NCBI RefSeq assembly: GCF_937616625.2
Contig: NC_065572.1
Coordinates: 41,691,653-41,755,652, forward strand
Reading direction: 5' to 3'
DNA length: 64,000 nucleotides
Source: Mercurialis annua
Lineage: Eukaryota; Streptophyta; Magnoliopsida; Malpighiales; Euphorbiaceae
Both the position numbers and the translations under genes were made by a program. Under the pieces are notes generated by a model. It saw only the letters and a list, made by a program, of their open reading frames with translations, ran no database searches and was not told the origin of the DNA. Shown here piece after piece: positions 50,501 to 61,812 of this stretch (its first letter is position 1; every line of letters starts with the position of its first letter).

Positions 50501-53500
50501 GTGCGTGAAAAGTAAAGCTAGATTAATATGTCGTGTCATAAGTCTCTTTAACGCGTCGTTCCGATTACCTAAGCATGGTTAGTTTATATTACGCAAAGTG
50601 TGCATGAAAAGTGACGCTAGATAAGTATGCCGCGTTCTTTTTAACGCGTCATTCCGATTACATAAGCATGGTTAGGTTATATTACGCAAAGAGTGCATGA
50701 AAAGTGCCGCTAGGTTAATATGTCACGTCTCAACTCTGTTTAATGCGTTGTTCCGCATACCCATGAATGGTAAGTTTATATTATGCAAAGCGTGGGAGAA
50801 AAGTAACGCTAGATTAGTATGTCATGTCTCAAGTCTCTTTAACGCGTCGTTCTGATTAGCTTAAGCATGGTTAGGTTATATTACGCAAGGTGTGTGTGAA
50901 AAGTGAAGCTAGATTAGTATAATGCGTCTCAAGGCTCTTTAATGCGTCGATCCGATTACCTAAGCATGGTTAGGTTATATTACGCAAAGAATGCGTGAAA
51001 AGTGATGCAGGTTTAGTATGTCGCGTCTCATGTCTCTGTAACGCGTCACTCCGATTACCCAAGAATTGTTAGGTTATATTACCTAAAGTTTGCGAGAAAA
51101 GTAATGCTTGATTAGTATGTCGTGTCTCAAGTCTCTTTAACGCGTTGTTCCGATTACCTAAGCATGGTTAGGTTTTATTACGCGAGGTGTGCGTGAAAAG
51201 TGACGCTAGATTAGTATCTCGCGTCTCAAGGCTAATTAATGCGTCATTCCGATTAATTAAGCAAGGTTAGGTTTCAATAGTGATGTTAGATTAGTATGTC
51301 GCGTCTCAAGTATCTTTAACGCGTCTTTTCGATTACTTTAGCATAGTTAGGTTACATTACGCAAAGTGTGCGTGAAAAGTAAAGCTAGATTAATATGTCG
51401 TGTCTTAAGTCTCTTTAACGCATCGTTTCGATTACCATGCTTATGTTGCGTCACAAGTCTCTGAAACGCGTCGTTCCGATTATCTATGCATGGTTAGGTT
51501 AGATTACGCAAAGGGTGCGTGAAAAGTGACGCTAGATTAGTACGTCGCCTCTCAATTCTCTTTGACACGTTATTCCGATTATCTAACCATGGTTTGGTTA
51601 TATTACACAAAGCGTGCATGAAAAGTGACGCTAGATTAGTATGCTGCGTCTCAAGTCTGTTTAACGTGTCGTTCCGATTACCAAAGCTTGGTTAGTTTAT
51701 ATTATGCAATGTGTGCAGGAAAAATGATGCTAGATAAGTATATCGCGTTCTTTTTAACGCGTCGTTCCGATTACCTAAGCATGGTAGGGTTATATTACGC
51801 AAACAGTGCGTGAAAAGAGCCGCTAGGTTAGTATGTCGCGTCTCAAGTCTCTTTCACGCGTCGTTTCGATTACCCATGAATGGTTAGTTTATATTACGCA
51901 AAGAGTGGGGGAAAAGTAACGCTAGATTAGTATGTCACGTCTCAAGTCTCTTTAACGCGTCGTTCCAATTAGCTAAGCATGGTTAGGTTATATTAAACAA
52001 GGTGTGTGTGAAAAGTGACGCTAGATTAGTATGTCGCGCCTCAAGGCTCTTTAATGTGTCGTTCCAATTACCTAAGCATAGTTAGGTTATATTATGCAAA
52101 GTTTAGGTCAATAGTGACGCTAGATTAGTATGTCGCTTCTCAAGTTTCTTTAACGCGTCTTTTCGATTAATTAAGCATAGTTAGGTTGCATTACGCAAAG
52201 TGCGCGTGCAAAGTAAAGATATATTAATATGTCGTGTCTTAAGTCTCTTTAACGCGTTGTTCCGATTACCTAAGCATGGTTAGTTTATATTACGCAAAGT
52301 GTGCATGAAAAGTGACGCTAGATAAGTATGTCGCGTTCTTTTTAACGCGTCATTCCTATTACCTAAGCATGATTAGGTTATATTACGCAAAGAGTGCGTG
52401 AAAACTGCCGCTAGGTTAGTATGTCGCGTCTCAACTCTGTTTAACACGTCGTTCCGATTACCCATGAATGGTAAGTTTATATTACGCAAAGTGTGGGAGA
52501 AAAGTAACGCTATATTAGTATGTCACGGCTCAAGTCTCTTTAACGCGTCGTTCTGATTAGCTTAAGCATGGTTAGGTTATATTATGCAAGGTGTGTTAAA
52601 AATGAAGCTAGATTAGTATGTCGCGTCTTAAGGGTCTTTAATGCGTCGATCCGATTACCTAAGCATGGTTAGGTTATATTACGCAAAGAATGCGTGAAAA
52701 GTGATTTAGGTTTAGTATGTCGCGTCTCATGTCTCTTTAACGCGTCATTCCGATTACCCAAGAATGGTTAAGTTATATTACGTAAAGTTTGCGAGAAAAG
52801 TAGCGCTAGATTAGTATGCCGTGTCTCAAGTCTCTTTAACGCGTTGTTCCGATTACCTAAGCATGGTTAGGCTATATTACGCGAGGTGTGCGTGAAAAGT
52901 GACGCTAGATTAGTATCTCGCGTCTCAAGGATAATTAATGCGTCATTCCGATTACCTAAGCATGGTTAGGTTTCAATAGTGACGCTAGATTAGTATGTCG
53001 CGTCTCAAGTATCTTTAACGCGTCGTTCCGATTACTTAAGCATAGTTAGGTTACATTACGCAAAGTGTGCGTGAAAAGTAAAGCTAGATTAATATGTCGT
53101 GTCTTAAGTCTCTTTATCGCGTCGTTTTGATTACCATGCTTATGTTGTGTCACAAGTCTCTCAAACGCGCCGTTCCGATTATCTATGCATGGTTAGGTTA
53201 GATTATGCATAGGGTGCGTGAAAAGTGACGCTAGATTAGTACGTCGCCTCTCAATTCTCTATGACACGTTGTTCCGATTACCAAACCATGGTTAGGTTAT
53301 ATTACATAAAGCGTGCATGAAAAGTGACGCTAGATTAGTATGTTGCGTCTCAAGTCTGTTTAATGTGTTGTTCCGATTACCGTAGCTTGGTGAGTTTATA
53401 TTACGCCAAGTGTGCCGGAAAAGTGATGCTAGATAAGTATATCGCGTTCTTTTTAACGCGTCATTCCGATTACCTAAGCATGGTTGGGTTATATTATGCA

Positions 53501-55241
53501 AAGAGTGCGTAAAAAGTGCTGCTAGGTTAGTATGTCGCGTCTCAAGTCTCTTTCACGCGTCGTTTCGATTACCCATGAATGGTTAGTTTATATTACGCAA
53601 AGAGTGGGGGAAAAGTAACGCTAGATTAGTATGTCACGTCTCAAGTCTCTATAACGCGTCGTTCCAATTAGCTAAGCATGGTTAGGTTATATTAAACAAG
53701 GTGTGTTTGAAAAGTGACGGTAGATTAGTATGTCGCGCCTCAAGGCTCTTTAATGTGTCGTTCCTATTACCTAAGCATGGTTAGGTTATATTATGCAAAG
53801 TTTAGGTCAATAGTGATGCTAGATTAGTATGTCGCGTCTCAAGTTTCTTTAACGCGTCGTTTCGATTAATTAAGCATAGTTAGGTTACATTACGCAAAGT
53901 GCGCGTGCAAAGTAAAGCTAGATTAATTTGTCGTGTCTTAAGTCTCTTTAACGCGTCGTTTCGATAACCTAAGCATGGTTAGTTTATATTACGCAAAGTG
54001 TGCATGAAAAGTGACGCTAGATAAGTATGTCGCGTTCTTTTTAACGTGTCATTCCGATTACCTAAGCATGGTTAGGTTATATTACGCAAAGAGTGCGCGA
54101 AAAGTGCCGCTAGGTTAGTATGTCGCATCTCAACTTTGTTTAACGCGTCGTTCCGATTACCCATGAATGGTAAGTTTATATTACGCGAAGTGTGGGAGAA
54201 AAGTAACACTAGATTAGTATGTCACGTCTCAAGTCTCTTTAACGCGTCGTTCTGATTAGCTTAAACATGGTTAGGTTATATTACGCAAGGTGTGTGTGAA
54301 AAGTGAAGCTAGATTAGTATGTTGTGTCTCAAGGCTCTTTAAATCGTCGATCCGATTACCTAAGCATGGTTAGGTTATATTACGCAAAGAATGTGTGATA
54401 AGTTATGCAGGTTTAGTATGTCACGTCTCATGTCTCTTTAACGCGTCATTCCGATTACCCAAGAATGGTTAGGTTATATTACGTAAAGTTTGCGAGAAAA
54501 GTAACGCTAGATTAGTATGTCGTGTCGCAAGTCTCTTTAACGCGTTGTTCTGATTACCTAAGCATGGTTAGGTTATATGACGCGAGGTGTGCGTGAAAAG
54601 TGATTCTAGATTAGTATCTCGCGTCTCAAGGCTCATTAATGCGTCATTCCGATTACCTAAGCATGGTTAGGTTTCAAAAGTCACACTAGATTAGTATGTC
54701 GCGTCTCAAGTATCTTTAACGCGTCGTTTCGATTACTTAAGCATAGTTAGGTTACATTACGCAAAGTGTGCGTGAAAAGTAAAGCTAGATTAATATGTCG
54801 TATCTTAAGTCTCTTTAATGCGTCGTTTCGATTACCATGCTTATGTTGCGTCACAAGTCTCTCTATCGCGCCGTTCCGATTATCTATGCATGGTTAGGTC
54901 ATATTACGCAAAGGGCGCGTGAAAAGTGACACCACATTAGTATGTCGCGTCTAAACTCTCTTCAACGCGTTGTTCCGATTACCTAAGCATGGTTAGGTTA
55001 TATTACGCAAAGCGTGCGTGAAAAATGACGCTAGACTAGTATGTCGCGTCTCAACTTTGTTTAACGCGTCGTTCCGATTACCTAAGCATGGTAAGGTTAT
55101 ATTACACGAAGCGTGCGTGAAAAGTGACGCTAGATTAGTGTGTTGCATCTCAAGTCTGTTTAACGCGTTGTTCCGATTATCTAAGCATGGTTAGTTTATA
55201 TTACGCAAAGTGTGCATGAAAAGTGACGCTAGATAAGTATT

Positions 55242-55876
55242 TCATACTAAAACACATAAACGTACTTATTTAAACGTAAGACACATATCTAAATGTTACC
55301 TGAGGATGATTGTCGAGGCGGTAGTGCCTCTCGAATCATCGGACCTTTTTTCCTCGTCTGCATCTACGCGCAAGTTTTCCTTTCCCTCCTCGTTGTACAG
55401 AGAAAGGGTTGTTCCACTTGGCGGCATCACATAGGAGACTAGCTCAATCGCTGCTCAATTTGTCTGGCACGTCCAGCCAAATACATCGCTGAGTCAGATT
55501 GCTCTGCCAACAGTTCCTCGAACTTTGGACCCAAGCCTCTCACAAATCTCTCACAAAAACACATTTTTCATATAACGAGTAACACAGCAGGAACACATAT
55601 AACAAAGCACACAATAATTACACATATAGTTCAGAGAAAATCTAACTATTTTCTCGAACAAGCGCTTCTTCTAGAATCTTCGCCTCGTTATGCATTCGAA
55701 CAGAATCAATTTCTTTGAATACTGGTCAATTGATCTGATCATTGCGTACTACTCTAATAGAGCGTCTCGAACACAGGAACATCTCACATGTTCCCTCGTT
55801 TGCGTCGCATTTCAAACACAAGAACATATCATATGTTCCTGATCAAACATCAACATATACTACACAGATATATAGG
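55242..55876 (-). repeat. 635-bp gypsy interior fragment, left copy of direct repeat
   Basis: This segment is nearly identical to 60997-61632. In the right copy it lies about 170 bp inside the primer site of gypsy-like element 2, so it is leader or gag-region sequence. Here it lies directly against the satellite on the left and against LTR sequence on the right, with no primer site or LTR start between. The satellite junction shares agtat with the sequence preceding 60997, which suggests microhomology-mediated joining. Confidence 0.85.
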
Positions 55877-56184
55877 TTTAGACAAATCATACAAATATAT
55901 AACACTTATGGTTTCTTTATTTTTAAAACCATTTGAATCGTTTTCACCATAAGAAAACGTTTTCGCTCTAGAAGTCCTTTTAGGTATAGCAATACCTAAT
56001 TAAAATCATTTAATAGTATAGACTTTATTGCCAAAGCAATTCATAGTCATATACTAATTATTTAGCAACATCATTTGCTAAATCATTTAAACCGGTTAAA
56101 CGTCGACTTTAACTCTTTTAAATTCCTTTAATTAAATGTTTAACTTTACTTTTAAAATCTCATTTTAAAAGTCTTTGACTTAGG

Positions 56185-56212
56185 TGTAAAAATATTTATT
56201 TAAAATATTTTA
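56185..56212 (-). promoter_or_regulatory. TATA-like region in LTR of element 2
   Basis: The minus strand reads tattttaaataaatattt about 120 bp downstream of the palindrome array. The order of GC-rich array and then AT-rich box is the same as in element 1. This is only suggestive because the whole region is AT-rich. Confidence 0.3.
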
Positions 56213-56328
56213 GGTTCGGTCAGACAACACGTCGAGTTACTAGGCGAAAATATCTCGGAATCGCCTCTCGAAAATCTGACGAATAGGTCCAAAAAAGTCC
56301 TCGAAAAAAGTCACGTTGGCAAGCCACT

Positions 56329-56450
56329 GTGCGTCCGCACGTGGCTGGCTGTGCGTTCGCACTTGGCTGGCTGTGCGTTCGCACAGCTGACTCGCCGTGC
56401 GTTCGCACAGCTCGTGATGTGCGTTCGCACAGCTTGCTGTGCGGGCGCAC
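56329..56450. promoter_or_regulatory. Six phased GTGCGNNCGCAC palindromes
   Basis: Six copies of GTGCGNNCGCAC lie at 56329, 56351, 56373, 56397, 56419 and 56439. The centre is TT in four copies, TC in one and GG in one. Start-to-start spacings are 22, 22, 24, 22 and 20 bp, about two helical turns, so all would face one side of the DNA. The linkers vary around tggctggct and agct. It is an isolated GC island in AT-rich LTR DNA. It may be a multi-site binding platform, but the factor is unknown. Confidence 0.7.
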
Positions 56451-57662
56451 AGCAAGTCAGTCCCGGGAATTTTGATTTCCGGGCTGTTCCGACGTGTTCC
56501 TTTTTCCAAAAATGTCAAAAACGCCCTATTTTAACTTCCTACTACACGTATACACAATCCAATCACAATTTGAACGTATATTTCAATCGTTCGATACGGT
56601 AACCGTTTATAAACGAATATATATTCGAAATATATCAAAATATATTGAAATAAACGTTTAATACGGGATTAATACCTCGATTACTCGAGTAATCGTCGAA
56701 GAAACGGAGTTAGAATCGAGAAATCAGACGAACGGACCCGAGCCCTAATTCCCCGCAATGTCTCTGAGAGCAAGTAGCTCTCATTTTCTTTCAAAATTGA
56801 AAGAATGAGGTCTCTGCCTCTAAATTTGATATGTGATGTTATATATATACTAATTAGTTAATATATCACTTTAACTCAAATTCTTAAATAGTCGTCCGTA
56901 GCTCAAACGGAAACGACTTTCGAATTTCGTGAAAATTTACTCAAAAATCAAATAAAATATAACAAGAATAAAAATTTAATTTTTATTTTTATCCGACTTA
57001 TATTTTATTCTTAATAAATCATTTTCGATTTATTAGGCCTATATAGACCGCGCTTGATAAAATTTATACTCTCAAATTTTATCAAATTTTCACGATAACC
57101 TTTTAAAATTATTTCGCGAATATTGGCACCAAAAATATTCGCACGGGACTTATATATTATTTTATTTTAATTTGGACTAACGAATAATACTTAATTAGTT
57201 TATAACTAAAACTAATTAAGGTAAAGAATCCGAGGACTAAACGAAACAATTTTCCTTTCCTTTATCACCACGCACAACCGCCTCACTTATTCTCTTTTTT
57301 TATATATATTATTTATATACATATATCAACTTATATTCGTTAATAACTCGTCGAGAGTTTCAAGTTTCGACATTTTAATTTCGGGGTTTTATCCGAAATA
57401 TTAAACTCTCCGATAAGAGTGGTATATTGATATATTAATTATCAATATAATTTTATCTTACGACTCCAGTCGTATTTTCTGTTCTACTAATGCCGTTCAT
57501 ATCCCTTTATTAAAATTTAAATTCCCGATTTAAATTTTAAACTTCTATTATTACGATATACTTTTGGGGATACTTATAAATTAAATTTACGCTTAAATTC
57601 AATTTACGTATTTCCGGCTAATAAAAACTTTACACGTGCCTTATAAAATACGGGGTATTACA

Positions 57663-57700
57663 TTCTCTCCCTCTTATATAAATTCGTCCTCGAATTTACA
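57663..57700 (-). other. Polypurine tract and pol stub, element 2
   Basis: The minus strand reads agagggagagaa directly before TGTAATACC. The codons before it give KFEDEFI-stop-EGE, parallel to KFEDEFYISWGE in element 1 but with a stop. Confidence 0.75.
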
Positions 57701-60565
57701 TACACTTTTTTTTACTTATATAGCCAACAATACTCTTTCTATTTATTGTTCTATGCTTTCTACAGCATAAACATTATGTCATCGTATGTGGACATAACTG
57801 CTGTCGAGTATGGCACAGTTGTGCACAACTCACTGACTACCTTTCGTCTATCAAATTTTCCATCTCTACTTTACTTGTCTTTATAGACCATATACTTTTC
57901 TTTAGTAGTATACGAATGCTTTATATTAGCATTTTGCAGTTCTTTTCTAACTGCGTCTCATATCTCTCAATAGCTTTCTATTTCATCTCACTATACTTTC
58001 ACTTATAGGTTCTCAATCTATAACCTTGACTTCTGTTATCAGAAATCTTGGTACTCTATCACCTCGTGCTATTCCCTTATGTTACTTCTCTTCGAACCTA
58101 TTTCGGCTACCCGGATCGCTTATATTGAAGTGTCCGTTTACCAAATAAATTTGGTATTCTTATAGTTGGCAATGCGTTCTACAACTTCTGTTTAGACTTT
58201 GAGTTAAGATTCTTTCTCGAAGGTATCGGAAATTGACCTCAAAGTTAGCTATTTGAGCTAATTTTAAAAGACTACAAAACTGCCGTCATGGCTGTTATTG
58301 AAGCCAATGAACCAAGCATTTAAACCAGTATTTCTCCAAATATTATTTCATATTTATATAATTTGACATTCAATCTACAACTTTTGTGAAGAGTCGAACT
58401 TAATCCGACCTCTTTTCGGTTTCCGAAATCATCCTTGAAGTTGGCTACTAGCCATACTTGTATTCTTTATACATCTTATTACTTTTCCTTTTTGTTGTAC
58501 TTCTTTACAGACAATACAAACTTTGAACTCATTTCTGGGATATCAACTTGTTAATAAGTCTTATGATATCACCTTTGAATTTACTTTCTTTTTATTCCTT
58601 GAACATTCTAGTTCGCTGTTTATTATTGGTTGTATATTTTACTGTACCTTTTTATCATTAAGATTTTTAATCTTATTATAAATTTTTCATATCTTTTACT
58701 CGTTTTAGGGTAATGTTGGTTAAGTATTTTTGATCTCTAACCTTACCCTCTTCATCTGTTTGAACTCTTGTTCCACAAACAGACTACTCGTCATTTACTT
58801 CTCTCATGATTCTGTATCTTGTATAGAATGTCTCTTATTTCCTCATCAATCTATAGTAACTTCCTGTTACAGATTGAATTACTGGGTTCCTCTCACTAAT
58901 GATGTGGTTGTATGGGTGTAAGTGTAGGTTATAACCTAACTGTCTCCCGTGAAGCATCTTCCCAACTCGTTCACAGTCGCCGCAAAACTATACTTCCGCC
59001 ACTAGTTTTTGGTATTTCTAAGGTTAATTGTAATCCTTATTCTCTTTCCCACATACATATTCTCCTTGTTCACAGCTAACAGTTATTATAACTGTACTAT
59101 AGCTGTTACTATCAAGTTTAATTAACTGACTATCAACTTTAGCTCCGTTTTCAAAACGTTTCACTTCGAAAACAAAATGTTTATTAAAATTTTTTCACTT
59201 TTAGTCGGCCATACTTTACACATTTCTGGCCTGACATTTAAAATACATGTACATTACATGTATATTCCGTTACCAGTCAGCCAAGACCTCACAGTCATAA
59301 GGCTCGGTTCTCGGAATTTTCATCTTTTGAAACTACTGTCTCATCACAGTTTTCAAACTCATTACATAAATATATGGAGCTCATGTTGATAATTCCAAGC
59401 TAATTAAAATTTATACTTTTCATTCTTGTCACTTGCACTTTTGGCTTACCGCCAAAATTTCACGCAAGTTCCACGACAACATCTCCATCATCGAGCATCT
59501 CCTACCTCTCTGTTCAACGATCGCAACGGTTAAAACTTAGATAACCGTCTTGGGATTGTCATATCCCAATATCAAACCGATGTAATGGTTCGATCAAAAG
59601 TTATTAGGGTTTTACTTTACCCTGTTAGTTTCCAGACAACTTCTGAAACTTGCTTCATCCTCTTCACTATCTCCATCTCTATTACACATTGATAACATTT
59701 TTACCTAATATTGGTTCAAGGTTTCTATACTTTTTAAGTATATTATTTAGTCATTATTTGTTTTATTAATCATTTTCATTAATGAATATCTGTTAACACG
59801 ACTTGACAACTCCATCAGTCGTTAACATATCCATTAATCCCCTTTATTCATGTCAGAACTAGTAGTGTATCTACTCGGTTCTGAGAATACTCATACTTCC
59901 TTTATCATCTTTCTTTTAGATGTTTCATTGTTATTTATCATTTAAGTGCTGAGGTTTACTCCTCTCAGACTTATGAATTTTGTTTTATCTAAACACTCGT
60001 GTGGATTTGAGAGATATGTCCATTACTGACATATGCTCTGTCTGTAAGACTAATCTGCAATCCGATTAATTAAACACGTGTGTATGACTTTGTTCACTTA
60101 TAGCTACTTGAAGTCAAACAAACCGAGTCGTGTTCAATTAGATCCTACTCTCTTATCTTAATCGTGACAATTTCTATCGTCTACTCTTAAACTTTTAATT
60201 GCTATAAAAGTTCATCACTAGACTTGTATCAGTCTATTCCTGAGTAAGAATATAGATTCTCACTATCTCTACTCTTCCCATACTTTCATTAATTCTCTAA
60301 TGTCTCGATATGAAACACTAGAATTTAGGTCTTTATTATTTATTCTTATAATAAAACAGTTATTCTTTATCTTTTTTTTTCCATCTACCTTGTCACTGTC
60401 ACAAAGTTTTCGTTTGAGCAAATACAGTTTTGTCTCGCGTACATTGACGCTTAACAATACAAATCAAGTTGTTTTGCTTGCAAGCCTTTCTTTAAATTTC
60501 ACTTTTAAAACAAATTGTGAATTCTCGAATTCACGATTCAAAACCTTATTCATACAATTGTGCTT

Positions 60566-60599
60566 CAGGGTGATGACATCTCTCATCTCCAAGGAGTTG
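60566..60599 (-). other. Second copy of the conserved 34-bp interior segment
   Basis: One mismatch separates it from 9031-9064 (caaggag against caaagag). It lies about 1.2 kb from the primer site here, compared with about 2.4 kb in element 1, so spacing has not been preserved but the sequence has. Confidence 0.7.
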
Positions 60600-60996
60600 C
60601 TATCTTAATTCACTTTTCTTTGATATATTGATATATCAAGATATATGATGCATGCCCTAGTCAAAATCATTTTATGTATATATATGATATATATAAAATT
60701 CAGGTATGCTTCTTCTATAGTAATTTTTGCAACATGCACCTTTAATGCATCTGAGCACAATTATACGTTCAACTGTAAAACAAAACTTTAAGAAGTTTCT
60801 TTTCAAACTACTTATATGTGTCATTTCAAGGTTTTCCTAATCCTCACATTAGGCTTTATTGTTCTTTATTTATCATTTACCTTTTATGTTATTATTCATC
60901 GTCGGGATGTTTATTAACATATATTGTTCATTTGTATGTGTATTCTTGTTTAAGGATATTCTCTATCCGTACTTTATGTTTTCTAGTTTTAGTATC

Positions 60997-61632
60997 TCAT
61001 ACTAAAACACATAAACGTACTTATTTAAACGTAAGATACATATCTAAATGTTACCTGAGGATGATTGTCGAGGCGGTAGTGCCTCTCGAATCATCGGACC
61101 TTTTTTTCCTCGTCTGCATCTACGCGCAAGTTTTCCTTTCCCTCCTCGTTGTACAGAGAAATGGTTGTTCCACTTGGCGGCATCACATAGGAGACTAGCT
61201 CAATCGCTGCTCAATCTGTCTGGCACGTCCAGCCAAATACATCGCTGAGTCAGATTGCTCTGCCAACAATTCCTCGAACTTTGGACCCAAGCCTCTCACA
61301 ATTCTCTCACAAAAACACATTTTTCATATAACGAGTAACACAGCAGGAACACATAGAACAAAGCACACAATAATTACACATATAGTTCAGAGAAAATCTA
61401 ACTATTTTCTCGAACAAACGCTTCTTCTAGAATCTTCGCCTCGTTATGCATTCGAACAGAATCAACTTCTTTGAATACTGGTCAATTGATCTGATCATTG
61501 CATACTACTCTAATAGAGCGTCTCGAACACAGGAACATCTCACATGTTCCCTCGTTAGCGTCGCATTTCAAACACAAGAATATATCATATGTTCCTGATC
61601 AAACATCAACATATACTACACAGGTATATAGG
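60997..61632 (-). repeat. Direct repeat, right copy (element 2 interior)
   Basis: This matches 55242-55876 at an offset of about 5755 bp with only scattered differences, such as taagatacat against taagacacat. After 61632 the two copies diverge abruptly. Confidence 0.88.
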
Positions 61633-61796
61633 CTGCTACTTATAGCTGAATGTTTTCAACAACTGAAAACTGATTCAAGACATGACTCGAATCCTATGTT
61701 GCTGCAATAGTCTACTAAGAATCCTCACAATTTTTAACACATCTTACTTAAAAGTATCAGCAACAGTACTTCGGATGGTCGAGTACTTAAAACGTT

Positions 61797-61808
61797 GCTC
61801 TGATACCA
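61797..61808 (-). other. tRNA-iMet primer binding site, element 2
   Basis: The plus strand gctctgatacca is the exact complement of TGGTATCAGAGC. It lies four bases inside the LTR start at 61813 and shows minus orientation. Confidence 0.93.
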
Positions 61809-61812
61809 CCTT

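Larger units (their letters stand above)
33565..55241 (+). repeat. 99-bp satellite, right block
   Basis: This is the longest uninterrupted satellite stretch, 21.7 kb. It continues the second 5.03-kb unit up to about 38.2 kb, with about 310 bp missing relative to 21030-21340. It then has a pair of 1.18-kb units (40181 onward), a further copy of part of the 5-kb unit (42090-44130 resembles 36179-38220), the inverted island at 44148-44549, a more irregular stretch to about 47.6 kb, and a near copy of the left-edge block with three 1.70-kb units (landmark cttatgttg at 51448, 53147 and 54848). The array ends abruptly at 55241, where it meets retrotransposon sequence. No gene is visible. Confidence 0.96.
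55877..57662 (-). repeat. Partial 3' LTR of gypsy-like element 2
   Basis: The right end cggggtattaca followed by a purine tract matches the 6971-6990 boundary of element 1, so this is the U3-bearing end of an LTR in minus orientation. The tgtcacgaccc end is missing, replaced by the 55242-55876 fragment. It carries the six-palindrome array at 56329-56450 and TATA-like AT-rich sequence near 56185-56212. Together with 61813-63029 it implies an LTR of about 3 kb if the two parts do not overlap. Short ORFs over the array are repeat artefacts. Confidence 0.75.
57663..61796 (-). mobile_element. Interior of gypsy-like element 2, no readable coding region
   Basis: This interior of about 4.1 kb runs from the purine tract to the primer site. 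It is AT-rich with stops in all frames. The longest ORF (60818-61198, 126 codons, plus strand) is antisense to the element and hydrophobic without family motifs. I saw no RT, integrase, protease or zinc-knuckle motif. It keeps the 34-bp segment at 60566-60599 shared with element 1, and its last part (60997-61632) is the source of the duplicated fragment at 55242. It is probably another LARD-like or heavily decayed copy. Confidence 0.7.

Noticed and set aside
1..55241. CENP-B-box-like or telomere-like motifs in the monomer
   Set aside because: The tttcgattacc segment lacks the required CENP-B box pattern, and no runs of ccctaaa were seen. Centromere identity is not claimed.
56220..56602. Overlapping ORFs on both strands with repeated CERTA/VRTH peptides
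   Set aside because: They are translations of the six-palindrome array. The open frames come from the short repeat and not from coding selection.
60818..61198. 126-codon ORF, the longest in the window
   Set aside because: It runs antisense to element 2, overlaps the duplicated leader fragment, and its hydrophobic content follows from T-rich sequence. No family motif is seen.
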